Source: Halodesulfurarchaeum sp. HSR-GB
GTDB taxonomy: Archaea; Halobacteriota; Halobacteria; Halobacteriales; Halobacteriaceae
NCBI RefSeq assembly: GCF_031432215.1
Contig: NZ_JAVKGN010000001.1
Span: forward strand, 124,001 to 188,000
Direction: 5' to 3'
Length of the DNA: 64,000 nucleotides
Made by a program: the position numbers and the translations under genes. Positions 8,630 through 17,793 of this stretch are shown piece after piece. The notes under the pieces were generated by a model. The model was not told where the DNA came from and searched no databases. It saw only the letters and a list, made by a program, of their open reading frames with translations. Every line of letters starts with the position of its first letter. Within the stretch, counting starts at the first letter, position 1.

Positions 8630-8926
8630 ATGGATTGGGTGAGACGTGTGCTCGACCAGCACTGGCAGATCGGGCTCCTGCTCGTCATCGGGGTGCTCCA
8701 TCTGCTGGTGTATCTCCAGTTCCGTCGGCTGTCCCGGGAGACATCCACGGAGACTGCGGAGCCAACGAGTGAACGACGGGCCGAGGGACAGGAAACCGTG
8801 GTCTGTCCCGAGTGCGGGGCCGCGAACGAGCCGGGCTTCCGGTACTGCCGTGTTTGCGCCACCGAATTGCCAAAAACGGGTGAGAACGGGCGTGAAAAGG
8901 GCCATCCGTTCGGCATGGAGCGGTAA
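8630..8926 (+). CDS. Small membrane-anchored zinc-ribbon protein
   Basis: A 98-aa protein with one N-terminal transmembrane helix (IGLLLVIGVLHLLVYLQF, about 14-31), a polar linker rich in Glu/Thr and a C-terminal zinc ribbon (VVCPECGAANEPGFRYCRVC, about 57-76) with two CxxC-type pairs. The ribbon would face the cytoplasm. Such short TM plus zinc-ribbon proteins are frequent in haloarchaea and have no established function. It is a single gene between a divergent secreted-protein gene and a convergent membrane-protein gene. The ATG is the only good start. Confidence 0.75.
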   Translation: MDWVRRVLDQHWQIGLLLVIGVLHLLVYLQFRRLSRETSTETAEPTSERRAEGQETVVCPECGAANEPGFRYCRVCATELPKTGENGREKGHPFGMER

Positions 8927-8979
8927 CCGGGACCGAGATCCCGATCGAATCCTAACACAACCGCGTTTTTTCGCGTCGG

Positions 8980-9441
8980 CTACCCGGATTCGTCGTCCAG
9001 ACGTTCGGTTACTTCAGATTCGACCTGGTCCTTGACTTCGTCGCTGACCTGCTGTTCGACTGCCGATTCGAGGTGGGTCTCGACCTCGTCAGCCACCCGA
9101 TCCTCGACGGCCTCGACACGATCTTCCACCTCCTTTTCCACCCGGTCGTCCATTTCGGATTCGACCTGTTCTTCAATTTCCGACTCCACCTGGGCTTCGA
9201 CCTCGCTTTCGACCTGTTGCTCGGCCTCTCGGGAGACCGCCTCCTCGATGATACGCTCGTAAATCGACATCTTCTCCCAGATACGCAGGAGGTAGCCGAC
9301 CACCAGGCCGGCCTCGAAGGCAGCCACGCGCGGGTCGAACCGGAAGATCAGAAAGCCGATGCCGACGATGAATAGTGCGCCATAGGCCAGTTCGATGTAA
9401 AATTGTGTCTGTCGGCCACGAAGTCGACTCCCCACGGACAT
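8980..9441 (-). CDS. Membrane protein with Glu/Val-rich coiled-coil repeats
   Basis: A 153-aa protein. Two hydrophobic segments near the N terminus (FYIELAYGALFIVGIGFLIF and VAAFEAGLVVGYLLRIW) anchor it. The rest, from about residue 60 to the end, is a charged helix built of imperfect repeats of the type xxVESEVEAQ / EEQVESEMDD / KEVEDRVEA / DEVETHLES, with hydrophobic residues spaced as in a coiled coil. The frame is open far upstream, across the divergent trkA gene, but that extension is antisense noise; ATG 9441 begins the recognisable protein. Placed head-to-head with trkA, it may share its regulation. Its role could be membrane scaffolding or oligomerisation. No family is recognised with certainty. 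Confidence 0.75.
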   Translation of the reverse strand: MSVGSRLRGRQTQFYIELAYGALFIVGIGFLIFRFDPRVAAFEAGLVVGYLLRIWEKMSIYERIIEEAVSREAEQQVESEVEAQVESEIEEQVESEMDDRVEKEVEDRVEAVEDRVADEVETHLESAVEQQVSDEVKDQVESEVTERLDDESG

Positions 9442-9636
9442 CGATCCGAAATTGTGTATCCGCGGCCAAAAGTGTGACTCGAACGAGCGACAAGCGACGG
9501 CTGCAGTGGTCCCGTTGCAGGTAGAAGGCGGCCCGGTCGAGGACCCACTCTCGGTGCCCCCACGATGTTCGTGTGCGTGGATTTTTATAGGCCGGCCGGC
9601 CAATCCCGCAACTATGATCGCAGGGAGGGGTCGCTC

Positions 9637-10971
9637 ATGCGCATTTTGATCGTCGGGGCCGGGGAAGTCGGCTCCTCGATCGCGGCCAACCTCGCGAGTA
9701 CACACGAGGTCGTGGTCGTCGAGCAGGATCCCGTGCTCGTCGAGGAGTTGAACTACTCGCTGGACGTGTTGGCCGTCCAGGGGGACGGGACGGATCTCGA
9801 AGTCCTCCGGGACGCGGACATCGATCGCGCCGACATGGTGATCGCGGCGACGGACAGCGACGAGACGAACATCGTCATCAGTGGAACGGCCAAGACGGTG
9901 ACGGACACGTTCACGATTGCCAGGGTCAAGCGCCGCCAACTGCTCACGACCTGGGAGCAATCACACGGGGCCTTCGGGGTCGACTTCATGGTGTGTTCGG
10001 ACCTCGTGACCGCGGAGGCGATCTATCGGATTTCGGCGGTGCCACATGCCCACGACGTCGACGAGTTCTCGAACGGGCTGGTCCAGATGGTCGAGCTCAA
10101 GGTCGATGCAGGGAGCCCGGTCGTGGGCAAATCAGTCCGTGAAGCCGACCAGTACGATTCGATGACCTTCGCGGCGATCTTCCGCGACGGGGAGTTGATC
10201 GTGGTGACCGGCAAGACGACGATTCAGGCGGGGGACAGCATCGTGGTCATCGGCAGTCCGTCGTCGGTTCGATCGTTCGCCAACGAGAGTGCGACCGAGG
10301 TCGACGAGGAGATCGAGGACGTGGTGGTCATCGGCGGCAGCAAAACCGGCCATCAGACGGCCCGGGTCTTCGAGGAGCACGGCTATCGGCCACGCCTGAT
10401 CGAGAAGGACCAGGATCGGGCCCGGTACCTCGCCGAGGAGTTGAAACAGACGACGGTCCTGGAGAGTGATGCCACGGACGTCGAGTTCCTCGCCAGAGAG
10501 CACGTCGGGGAGGCCGACGTGGTGGTCGTCTGTCTGGAGAGCGACGAAAAGAACCTCCTCGTCTCCTTGCTGGCCCGAAAACTGGGGGCCAAGCGGACCG
10601 TCGCCATCGTCGAGACCGCGGACTACGCGGATCTCTTCGAGGCGGTGGGAGTCAATATCGCCGTCGACCCGCGGATGGAGACCGCCGAGGAGATCGTTCG
10701 GTTCACCTGGGAGGGACAGACCGAGAAGGTCGCGATGCTCCAGCACGACCGGGCCGAGGTCCTGGAAGTCGAACTCGACGAAACGAGTCCGGTCATCGGC
10801 CGGCGGTTGGTCGAGGTGGTGGGGGACCTCCCGGATGGGGTCGTGATCGGCGCGATCTCCCGTGATGGGACGCTGGTGGCGCCGCGGGGCGAGACAATCT
10901 TCCAGACCGGCGACCACGTCGTCGTCTTCGTCGACGCCAAGGTGCTAAACGACGTCGTGCCACAGTTCTAA
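9637..10971 (+). CDS. trkA: Trk potassium uptake regulatory subunit TrkA
   Basis: A 444-aa cytoplasmic regulator of the TrkH channel. It has two RCK units in tandem. The first starts with the Rossmann motif MRILIVGAGEVGSSIAANL and the acidic end of the second strand (VVVEQDP), followed by a TrkA-C domain (about 135-220). The second starts with VVVIGGSKTGHQTARVFEE and ends with a second TrkA-C domain. It binds NAD(H) or adenine nucleotides and gates potassium entry, which halophiles need for osmotic balance. ATG 9637 is preceded by GGAGGGG (9624-9630), a good ribosome-binding site, and starts exactly at the Rossmann strand. The trkH gene follows after 76 bases, so the two form an operon. Confidence 0.95.
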   Translation: MRILIVGAGEVGSSIAANLASTHEVVVVEQDPVLVEELNYSLDVLAVQGDGTDLEVLRDADIDRADMVIAATDSDETNIVISGTAKTVTDTFTIARVKRRQLLTTWEQSHGAFGVDFMVCSDLVTAEAIYRISAVPHAHDVDEFSNGLVQMVELKVDAGSPVVGKSVREADQYDSMTFAAIFRDGELIVVTGKTTIQAGDSIVVIGSPSSVRSFANESATEVDEEIEDVVVIGGSKTGHQTARVFEEHGYRPRLIEKDQDRARYLAEELKQTTVLESDATDVEFLAREHVGEADVVVVCLESDEKNLLVSLLARKLGAKRTVAIVETADYADLFEAVGVNIAVDPRMETAEEIVRFTWEGQTEKVAMLQHDRAEVLEVELDETSPVIGRRLVEVVGDLPDGVVIGAISRDGTLVAPRGETIFQTGDHVVVFVDAKVLNDVVPQF

Positions 10972-11047
10972 TGGCGGCGGATCGATTCGGACCTTTCTTT
11001 AGCGACCGGGAATCACTCCCGGTCATGAACGGGCCGAGGGGGTCGCC

Positions 11048-12616
11048 GTGAGCTTCACCATCCAGTGGCGGGCGAGTCTCGCCAGCCTCGGCACCATGGT
11101 GAAGTTCCTCTCGATCTCGATGCTGGTGCCGATCTTCGTGGGTGTGGTTTATGGGGAGGACATCTGGGTGTTTCTCGTCTCGATGGCGCTGACCGCCGCC
11201 GCCGGCTTCGCCCTCGAACGGCTCGATCCCGAACCGGACCTCGGGCCACGGGAGGCCCTGTTGTTGGTCTCGCTGGCCTGGACCACCGCGTCGATCTTCG
11301 GTGCGGTTCCGTTTCTCCTCGCGGGGATCGGCACCGAGTCGACGATCGGCCTCTCGCTCTCGTCTCCGGGTGCGGCCTTCAGTTCGGTCGTCAACGCGCT
11401 GTTCGAATCGACGAGCGGATTCACCACCACTGGCGCGACCGTGCTCGGAGAGATTAGTCTGGAGCGTCACTCCCATGCGGTACTGATCTGGCGACAGCTC
11501 ATCCAGTGGCTCGGCGGCATGGGAATCATCGTGTTGATGATCGCCATCCTGCCGGAACTCGCGGTCAACGGGGCCCAGTTGATGCAGTCGGAAGCACCGG
11601 GCCCGGACCTCCAGAAGCTCACCCCACGGATCGCCGAGACGGCCCGCGCACTCTGGATCCTCTACTTCGGGTTCACCGTCGTCCTCGTCGCCCTGCTTTT
11701 CGGCCTCCATCTGGCCGGGTACGCGCCGAACATGAACCTCTTCAACGCCGTCGCCCACGGGTTCACCACGCTCCCGACCGGCGGATTCTCCCCGCAAGCC
11801 GACAGCATCGCCGCGTTCTCGGCGGCCGTCCAGTGGGCCATCATTCCCTTCATGGTCGTGGCCGGGACCAACTTCGCCCTGTTCTGGCACGTGCTGAAAG
11901 GGGAGGCCGAACAGCTGTACCGGAACTCGGAGTTCCGGGCCTACACGGGGATGATCGCGGTAGTCACTGCGATCCTGGCCGTCGTGTTGTTCCGTGGGGC
12001 CGCCCCCGTGCTCGAAATCGGCGGGGCGACCGAGGGCCTCACGGAGCCCTCACTTCGACACGCCGCGTTCCAGATCGGCTCGCTTTTGAACTCGACTGGC
12101 TACGCGAACGCGAACTTCGCGGAGTGGAGTTCGGCCGGCCAGATGATCCTCTTCTTCGCGATGTTCATCGGGGGCTCAGCCGGCTCGACCGGCGGTGGGG
12201 TCAAGGTGGTTCGCTGGCTCGTCGTGCTCAAGACCATCCGCCGGGAGCTTTACACGACGGGCCACCCCGAGGTCATCGAGCCGGTTCGACTGGCCGGGAA
12301 CGTCGTCGACGAGGACGCGATCCGCGGCATCATGACCTTCACTATCCTCTATCTGGTGCTGTTTGCGGTCGCGGCGGTCTTCTTCAGTCTGGACACCGCT
12401 CGAATCGGCATCGACCTGACCGTTCTCGAAGCGCTCAGCGCCTCGCTCGCGACACTCGGGAACATCGGGCCGGGATTCGGTCGACTCGGACCCTTCGGGA
12501 GTTACCTCTTCTTCCCGGATACCTCGAAGCTCCTCATGACCGGGCTGATGTGGCTGGGCCGGCTCGAAATCGTCCCGGTGCTCGCGATCTTCGTGACCGG
12601 ACTCCGCGACCGGTGA
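11048..12616 (+). CDS. trkH: Trk potassium uptake channel TrkH
   Basis: A 522-aa integral membrane protein, the potassium-conducting subunit partnered by TrkA upstream. Four pore loops are visible around the glycines of the selectivity filter: TSGFTTTGATVL, FTTLPTGGFSP, LNSTGYANANF and LGNIGPGFGRLG. The conserved loop GGSAGSTGGGVKVVRW, typical of TrkH/KtrB, is near residue 375. About ten membrane segments are present and the length is normal. The start codon is GTG. A Leu/Pro-rich intracellular loop (QLMQSEAPGPDLQKLTPRI) is intact. It is convergent with, and directly abuts, the next minus-strand gene. Confidence 0.95.
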   Translation: MSFTIQWRASLASLGTMVKFLSISMLVPIFVGVVYGEDIWVFLVSMALTAAAGFALERLDPEPDLGPREALLLVSLAWTTASIFGAVPFLLAGIGTESTIGLSLSSPGAAFSSVVNALFESTSGFTTTGATVLGEISLERHSHAVLIWRQLIQWLGGMGIIVLMIAILPELAVNGAQLMQSEAPGPDLQKLTPRIAETARALWILYFGFTVVLVALLFGLHLAGYAPNMNLFNAVAHGFTTLPTGGFSPQADSIAAFSAAVQWAIIPFMVVAGTNFALFWHVLKGEAEQLYRNSEFRAYTGMIAVVTAILAVVLFRGAAPVLEIGGATEGLTEPSLRHAAFQIGSLLNSTGYANANFAEWSSAGQMILFFAMFIGGSAGSTGGGVKVVRWLVVLKTIRRELYTTGHPEVIEPVRLAGNVVDEDAIRGIMTFTILYLVLFAVAAVFFSLDTARIGIDLTVLEALSASLATLGNIGPGFGRLGPFGSYLFFPDTSKLLMTGLMWLGRLEIVPVLAIFVTGLRDR

Positions 12617-13012
12617 TCAGACCGCCGCGGCCCAGAGCCGAACGTCCTCGGAACACTCGAAGCCGTCGAGGAGAAGTGTCTCGATCACCTGGGCGACCCG
12701 CTCGTCGTCGCCCGGAACCTCGATTCGCAGGTTCGTTCCCGCCTCCGTGTCATGCTGGTCGGTAATTCGCACGCCGCCGATCCCGTCGATTGCGGCCCGA
12801 ATCGAGTCCAGTTCCGCGTCGGTGCAGTCAAGGTTGAGCGTCTGCTCCTGGTCGCGGTACTGGACCCACGGCGGAGGGCCAGCACTCGAATCCTCGGATT
12901 CTGGGTCGGTCTCAAGCGTGAGAAAGGTACTGTCCCGCGCGCGGTGGGCACGGATCGCCGCGACGACCAGGTCGGTTCGCTCGGCCGGCGAGGTGGCGTC
13001 GAATCTGCTCAT
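12617..13012 (-). CDS. Conserved hypothetical haloarchaeal protein
   Basis: A 131-aa acidic soluble protein. It appears to have two parts: an N-terminal half (RTDLVVAAIRAHRARDSTFL) followed by a Ser/Asp linker, and a C-terminal half with alternating strands and helices (TLNLDCTDAELDSIRAAIDG and LRIEVPGDDERVAQVIETLL) that could be an ACT-like alpha/beta fold. The final residues are RLWAAAV. No catalytic motif is visible. It is monocistronic; its stop touches the trkH stop. I do not recognise the family. Confidence 0.7.
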   Translation of the reverse strand: MSRFDATSPAERTDLVVAAIRAHRARDSTFLTLETDPESEDSSAGPPPWVQYRDQEQTLNLDCTDAELDSIRAAIDGIGGVRITDQHDTEAGTNLRIEVPGDDERVAQVIETLLLDGFECSEDVRLWAAAV

Positions 13013-13101
13013 ACGAGTACTGAGCGGGGCGGGCGGAAAAGCGCCGGGTTCGGGCTCAACCGGTTCGACAAGCCCTTAAACTGACCGTGGGAAATGCAGT
13101 T

Positions 13102-13743
13102 ATGTCCGATCCACGCGTGCTGATTTTGGGCGCACCGGGTGCCGGCAAAGGGACACAGGCCGATCGACTCACGGCGGCCTTCGACCTCGAGCACATCACG
13201 ACCGGTGACGCCCTCCGGGCGAACAAGGACATGGAGACCGAGTATGGCACCCCGCGGGAGTTCATGGACGCCGGGGAGCTCGTTCCGGATCCGGTGGTCA
13301 ACGAGATCGTCGAGGCCGCGATCGACGAGGCCGACGGCTTCGTGCTCGACGGCTACCCCCGGAACGAGTCACAGGTCGAGTACCTGGAGGACATTACCGA
13401 ACTGGACGTGGTCCTCTACCTCGACGTCGCCGAATCCGAACTCATCGACCGGCTGACGGGCCGACGAGTGTGTTCGGAGTGTGGCCGATCCTACCACGTG
13501 AAGTACGATCCGCCCACAGAGGAAGGGGTCTGTGATGAGTGTGGCGGCGAACTCTACCAGCGGGACGACGACACCGAGGAGACAGCCCGCGAGCGGATCC
13601 GGGTCTACGAGGAGAACACCGCAGCCGTCGTCGAGCACTTCCGGGAGACCGGGGACCTGGTCGAAATCGACGGCGAGCAGGACCCAGAGGGCGTCTTCGA
13701 GGACATCGAGGCGGCCGTCGAGGCCCACACGGACGCGGAGTAA
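13102..13743 (+). CDS. adk: Adenylate kinase
   Basis: A 213-aa bacterial/haloarchaeal-type adenylate kinase that converts ATP plus AMP to two ADP. The Walker A loop [15 protein letters not shown] is near the N terminus, the AMP-binding element [16 protein letters not shown] is present, and the lid carries a four-cysteine zinc site ([10 protein letters not shown] and CDECGGELY). The downstream arginines ([15 protein letters not shown]) are the usual lid/hinge residues. ATG 13102 was chosen over an in-frame GTG five codons upstream because it places the P-loop at the usual distance. It heads a cluster adk, DUF106, cmk, truB that is conserved in haloarchaea. Confidence 0.96.
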   Translation: MSDPRVLILGAPGAGKGTQADRLTAAFDLEHITTGDALRANKDMETEYGTPREFMDAGELVPDPVVNEIVEAAIDEADGFVLDGYPRNESQVEYLEDITELDVVLYLDVAESELIDRLTGRRVCSECGRSYHVKYDPPTEEGVCDECGGELYQRDDDTEETARERIRVYEENTAAVVEHFRETGDLVEIDGEQDPEGVFEDIEAAVEAHTDAE

Positions 13744-13778
13744 AAGGTTCATTACGCCCCCTCTCGTTGCCTGGGATA

Positions 13779-14669
13779 ATGAACCGAACCGCGGAGAAGG
13801 TAGCGGACCTCGTCCGTGAAAATCCGGAGTTCGAGTCAGTCCTCTCCGAGTTGCTGGATCGGGAGGACGAACTCCGCTGGCGGGACGTGAAAGACGACAT
13901 GACGAGCGGCCAGTGGGGCCGCCTGCTCCAGAAGGACATCCTCGTCGAGGGCGAGGACGGGTTCCAGTTCGCGGACCGGGAGGCCGTCGAGGAAGCCCTG
14001 GGCCGGACCGACGAGATGGAGTTCGAAACCGACGTGGACGTCGATGATTCGGAATCCTCCTGGAGCACCTACGACAAGGCCGCGGCGGTCGGTGCGCTTG
14101 GCATGTTCGCCGGCTACTCGGTCGGTTCCGTCCGGTCGGCCGTCGGCAACGTACTTGACGTGTTCCTCGGCCCGCTCGACAGTGCGCTGCCGTTTTTCGC
14201 GGTCATCATGGTCCTGGCGGTCGTCACCGGACTGTACTCCTCGATCCTCCAGAACGCCCTGATGGACACCGAGAAGATGGGGGCCTATCAGGAGAAGATG
14301 AAGGAGATCCAGGAGCGCCAGAAGGCCGCCAAGGAGCGTGGTGACGACGAGGCAGTCGAGCGCATCCGTGAGGAGCAGATGGACGCGATGGGCGATCAGC
14401 TGGGTATGTTCAAGGAACAGTTGCGGCCGATGGTGTGGATCATGGTCATCACCATCCCCGTGTTCCTCTGGATGTACTGGAAGATCCGCCCGCCGGCCCA
14501 CATCAATCCCGCCGAGGCGTCGATGGTCATGCCCATGGTCGGGGAGGTGGAACTGGCCGCCGGTGTGGTGGGACCGCTCCAGGCGTGGATCCTCTGGTAT
14601 ATCCTCAACTCGATTGGCTTCTCCCAGATCATCCGGAAGGCCCTGAACATCCAGACCTCCCCGTCGTAG
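13779..14669 (+). CDS. DUF106 / archaeal Oxa1-YidC-like membrane protein
   Basis: A 296-aa membrane protein of the DUF106 family, the archaeal branch of the Oxa1/YidC/EMC3 insertase superfamily. The first 90 residues are a soluble, winged-helix-like acidic region. Membrane segments are near [37 protein letters not shown] and the C-terminal [18 protein letters not shown]. Between the first two lies a charged cytoplasmic hairpin (about 165-205, rich in Lys/Glu/Met), a hallmark of this family. It probably helps insert membrane proteins co-translationally. It sits 35 bases after adk and 52 before cmk, the usual archaeal context. ATG 13779 begins the conserved N-terminal domain. Confidence 0.88.
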   Translation: MNRTAEKVADLVRENPEFESVLSELLDREDELRWRDVKDDMTSGQWGRLLQKDILVEGEDGFQFADREAVEEALGRTDEMEFETDVDVDDSESSWSTYDKAAAVGALGMFAGYSVGSVRSAVGNVLDVFLGPLDSALPFFAVIMVLAVVTGLYSSILQNALMDTEKMGAYQEKMKEIQERQKAAKERGDDEAVERIREEQMDAMGDQLGMFKEQLRPMVWIMVITIPVFLWMYWKIRPPAHINPAEASMVMPMVGEVELAAGVVGPLQAWILWYILNSIGFSQIIRKALNIQTSPS

Positions 14670-14721
14670 GTGGCCCAGGGCGGTTCACAAGGGATATGAG
14701 CGCCCCGCGTGGACTACTTGT

Positions 14722-15300
14722 ATGTTGATCACCATCTCCGGCCCGATCGGGAGCGGCAAGTCGACCGTGGCGACTGCCCTCGCCGAAGCACGGGATTTCG
14801 ATCACGTCTCCGGTGGTGACATCTTTCGCGAGTTGGCCGCCGAGCGTGGGTACACGCCCCTGGAGTTCAACAAACTCGCCGAGGAGGACGACCAGATCGA
14901 CCGCGATCTGGACCGCCGGCTCCGCGAGATCGCCGCCGAGCGGGACGACCTGGTTCTCGAATCGCGACTGGCCGGCTGGATGGCCGGCGAGCACGCCGAT
15001 CTGAAGTTCTGGTTCGACGCCCCCGAGAAGATCCGGGCCGCCCGGGTCGCCGACCGCGAGGACCGGGACTTCGAGACCGCTCTCTCGGAGTTGCGGGCCA
15101 GAGGCGAGAGCGAGGCAAAACGCTACCAGGCCTATTACGGAATCGATTTCACCGACCACTCGATCTACGACCTGTCGATGAACACCGCCCGCTGGGACCC
15201 CGAGGCCGTCCTCGCGATCCTCGAGACGGCCATCGACGCCTACGACGAGGCCACGGACGAGGGGGCGGTCCCGGTCACGGACGTCGACTATGAGTTCTGA
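14722..15300 (+). CDS. cmk: Cytidylate kinase
   Basis: A 192-aa archaeal-type CMP kinase that phosphorylates CMP/dCMP with ATP. The N-terminal P-loop is [16 protein letters not shown]. The substrate-side motif [20 protein letters not shown] is typical of archaeal Cmk, and the lid region ([20 protein letters not shown]) is short, as in this family. The C-terminal [20 protein letters not shown] block is also conserved. Its last 11 bases overlap the start of truB, so the two genes are translationally coupled. Confidence 0.94.
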   Translation: MLITISGPIGSGKSTVATALAEARDFDHVSGGDIFRELAAERGYTPLEFNKLAEEDDQIDRDLDRRLREIAAERDDLVLESRLAGWMAGEHADLKFWFDAPEKIRAARVADREDRDFETALSELRARGESEAKRYQAYYGIDFTDHSIYDLSMNTARWDPEAVLAILETAIDAYDEATDEGAVPVTDVDYEF

Positions 15301-16177
15301 CCGGCCCGGCCTTCGCGGGCCGCCCGCGGAGCGGGACCCTCAGTCACTCCTGGAGTTCGGCGTCATCAACCTCGACAAGCCACCCGGCCCCTCGGCCCAT
15401 CAGGTCTCGGCCTGGATCAAGGACCTCACCGACCTGGACCGGGCCGCCCACGCCGGGACCCTCGATCCCAAGGTCACGGGCGTCCTGCCGGTCCTCCTGG
15501 GGAACGCGACTCGCCTGGTGCCGGCGCTTCTCGAAGGAACGAAAGAGTACGTCGCGGTTCTGGAACTCCACGCGAGCCCACCCGCGGACCTCGCGGCGAC
15601 GATCGCCAAATTCGAGGGCGAGATCTACCAGAAGCCGCCCCGGAAGAGCGCTGTCGCCCGACGGCTTCGGACCCGCCGGGTCCACGACCTCGAAGTTCTG
15701 GAGGTCGAGGACCGCCAGGCCCTCATTCGCATGGACGTCGAGAGCGGGACCTACGTCCGAAAGCTCTGTCACGACATCGGGTTGGCACTGGGGACCGGTG
15801 CACACATGGGCGATCTGCGTCGGACGGCGACCACGCCCTTCGACGACACTACCCTCGTCACGCTGCACGATCTGGCCGATGCCCTGGCCCGGTACGAGGA
15901 GTCGGGCCAGGAGGACTGGCTCCGGGAGGTAGTTCACCCGGCCGAGCGGGCGCTGACCCACATTCCGGAGGTCGTCATCGCCCCGAGTGCGGCCGCAGAA
16001 GTGGCCCACGGCGCGCCGGTGTACGCGCCGGGAGTGATCGAGGGGCCGGCCGAACCGCCCTCGGGATTGGTCGTCTGCAAAACCCCGAACGGCGCGGCCG
16101 TCTGTCTGGGCCGGCAGGTCGGTGATCCCGAGGCGGAGTCGGGGGTCGTCGTCGAGCTCGAAGCGGTCCTGGTCTGA
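15290..16177 (+). CDS. truB: RNA-guided pseudouridine synthase Cbf5 (TruB family)
   Basis: A 295-aa archaeal Cbf5/TruB. It makes pseudouridine at position 55 of tRNAs and, with Nop10, L7Ae and Gar1, serves as the catalytic subunit of H/ACA guide RNPs. The catalytic Asp is in the motif [19 protein letters not shown]. Other family blocks are [20 protein letters not shown] at the N terminus and [17 protein letters not shown] in the middle. A C-terminal PUA domain (about 215-290, [19 protein letters not shown]) binds RNA. Start overlaps the end of cmk. Confidence 0.94.
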   Translation: MSSDRPGLRGPPAERDPQSLLEFGVINLDKPPGPSAHQVSAWIKDLTDLDRAAHAGTLDPKVTGVLPVLLGNATRLVPALLEGTKEYVAVLELHASPPADLAATIAKFEGEIYQKPPRKSAVARRLRTRRVHDLEVLEVEDRQALIRMDVESGTYVRKLCHDIGLALGTGAHMGDLRRTATTPFDDTTLVTLHDLADALARYEESGQEDWLREVVHPAERALTHIPEVVIAPSAAAEVAHGAPVYAPGVIEGPAEPPSGLVVCKTPNGAAVCLGRQVGDPEAESGVVVELEAVLV

Positions 16178-16188
16178 GCGACAAGCGA

Positions 16189-16197
16189 AGGCCTTAA
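16189..16197 (+). promoter_or_regulatory. TATA-like element before tRNA-Pro
   Basis: CCTTAATGC, about 30 bp before the first tRNA base, fits an archaeal TATA box for the tRNA gene. Single-site match only. Confidence 0.35.
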
Positions 16198-16224
16198 TGC
16201 TCGCTCACTCATCTCCCCGAGTGC

Positions 16225-16297
16225 GGGACCGTGGGGTAGCTTGGTATCCTCGGCGCCTGGGGGGCGTCGGACTTGAGTTCGAATCTCAACGGTCCCA
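16225..16297 (+). tRNA. tRNA-Pro (anticodon GGG)
   Basis: A complete cloverleaf can be folded. Acceptor strands are GGGACCG (16225-16231) and CGGTCCC (16290-16296), with discriminator A at 16297. The D arm is GGGT...TCCT with GGTA in the loop. The anticodon stem GGCGC/GCGTC encloses CTGGGGG with anticodon GGG. The T arm is TTGAG-TTCGAAT-CTCAA. No intron and no encoded CCA are seen. It follows truB by 47 bases on the same strand. Confidence 0.93.
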
Positions 16298-16435
16298 CTT
16301 TTGGAAGAACGAAGTGACGGCAAAAGTGGGAGCCAGAGAGACCACGGAGTCGTCTCTCGTTGGTCCCATCGCACCTTTTTCGACGTCAGGTTCGCTACGC
16401 GAACCACTCTCCACTCACGGCGGCGAAGCCGCCGT
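16294..16435. repeat. Hairpin-rich tract after tRNA-Pro
   Basis: Four inverted repeats follow one another: CCCACTTTTG (16294-16303) with CAAAAGTGGG (16321-16330); GAGAGAC (16336-16342) with GTCTCTC (16352-16358); GGTTCGC (16389-16395) with GCGAACC (16399-16405); and ACGGCGGC (16417-16424) with GCCGCCGT (16428-16435) around a three-base loop. The first arm includes the last bases of the tRNA. A GGTCCCA copy (16362-16368) repeats the tRNA 3' end and is soon followed by five T. It may be a tRNA processing/termination region, a structured RNA or the scar of an old insertion. Confidence 0.5.
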
Positions 16436-16584
16436 TCGTGTGGTTCGAGGCTCGGTTTTGACTTGCGACGTTGTCGATCCTTGATACAAAAGAACGCTAT
16501 CGACAGTGTCATACGTTTCTGTTCGGGAAAGTGGCCTATCGGGACCCGACTCCGAATTACAAGACAGCCGTAAACCGGTTATCC

Positions 16585-17793
16585 ATGTCCTCAGTAATCG
16601 GGATCGTCTCTGTCGCGCTCGTTGCATCGCTTTTTATGTCCTTCACCGTCGGGGCAAACAGCAACTCTGCTCCGATCGCGCCAGCCGTCGGGGCAAATGC
16701 GTTGTCGACGCTTCGAGGAGCACTATTGGTCGGCCTCGTCGCCGGTCTCGGTGCCATTGCACAGGGTGGCAGTATCTCGGAGACAATCGGCCACGGGCTG
16801 GTGACCGGCGTGACGATTACCCCACTGGCCGCCACAGCGACGCTGCTCACGGCAGCCACACTCATCACCATCGGGAACTCACGGGGCTACCCTATCCCCT
16901 CCGCGTTCACGGTGACGGGAGCGGCAATTGGTGCGGGTGTCGCGCTGGGCGGGGGTTTTGCAGCTGGGACGTACGCCAAAATTCTGGGTTTCTGGTTTGC
17001 GATTCCGGTCGTCGAGGGCATCCTCGCGTACGGTCTCGCGTGGCTGTTGCTAGACGATCGGGTCTCAGATGAGTTGAGTATTCCGCTGCTCGCCGGCGGC
17101 GTCGGCTACGCACTTGCCAACATCCAATTGTCGTTTCTCCCGGCTCCCCAGAGCGAGCAAGGGTCGCTCGCGGGCGTCATCACCCGCCAGTTCGACGTCA
17201 CATTGACAGCAGTTGGCGAAGCCGGGGTCGTCATTGTCGGGACCGTGATCGGTCTTCTCACGGTCGCAGTGGTCTACTGGCAACTCCGGCGTGATGTCAC
17301 GACCGGCATCAACCGGATGCTGGTCGCACTTGCCCTCGTCGTTGTGTTCACCAGCGGCGGATCGCAGGTCGGTCTCGCCACCGGACCGCTGGAATCCGTC
17401 TTCGAATCCTCGCTCGGTCTCCCCTCATTATACTTGCTGGGACTTGGGGGCCTCGGAATTCTCCTCGGTGGCTGGTTCCGGTCACCGCGTCTTATTCAGG
17501 CCGTGGCCCGGGAGTACGCCGCACTCGGCCCAAAACGCTCGATCGCCGCGTTCATTCCCGCGTTTCTCATCGCTCAGGCTGCGATCGCGCTGGGCTATCC
17601 CATCTCGTTCAACAAGGTGATGATTTCCAGTATCGTCGGGGCTGGACTGGTCAGTGGGTCCTCGAAATCTGCGGGGGTGTCCGCCACGAAGACAGGGTAC
17701 ACGGTCGGGGCGTGGATCGCCTCGATGATCGGTGGTGGCGCGCTCAGTTACGCGCTCTATCACGCGCTCGCTGCACTGCCAGGACTGGGATAG
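16585..17793 (+). CDS. Inorganic phosphate transporter (PiT family)
   Basis: A 402-aa membrane permease of the PiT (phosphate/sodium or proton symporter) family. The duplicated family signature is visible: the first copy as VGANSNSAPIAPAVGANALS (about 23-42), the second as TSGGSQVGLATGPLESVF, both around the membrane halves. About ten hydrophobic segments are present. The C-terminal copy includes GYPISFNKVMISSIVGAGLV, the usual last conserved block. The frame is open further upstream (to 16471), but ATG 16585 starts the first hydrophobic helix and was preferred. No PhoU-like gene is next to it. The substrate is most likely phosphate, although sulfate permeases of the same superfamily exist. 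Confidence 0.87.
   Translation: MSSVIGIVSVALVASLFMSFTVGANSNSAPIAPAVGANALSTLRGALLVGLVAGLGAIAQGGSISETIGHGLVTGVTITPLAATATLLTAATLITIGNSRGYPIPSAFTVTGAAIGAGVALGGGFAAGTYAKILGFWFAIPVVEGILAYGLAWLLLDDRVSDELSIPLLAGGVGYALANIQLSFLPAPQSEQGSLAGVITRQFDVTLTAVGEAGVVIVGTVIGLLTVAVVYWQLRRDVTTGINRMLVALALVVVFTSGGSQVGLATGPLESVFESSLGLPSLYLLGLGGLGILLGGWFRSPRLIQAVAREYAALGPKRSIAAFIPAFLIAQAAIALGYPISFNKVMISSIVGAGLVSGSSKSAGVSATKTGYTVGAWIASMIGGGALSYALYHALAALPGLG

Noticed and set aside
9442..9960. N-terminal extension of the coiled-coil membrane protein across trkA
   Set aside because: Runs antisense through the start of trkA; the hydrophobic anchor begins at ATG 9441.
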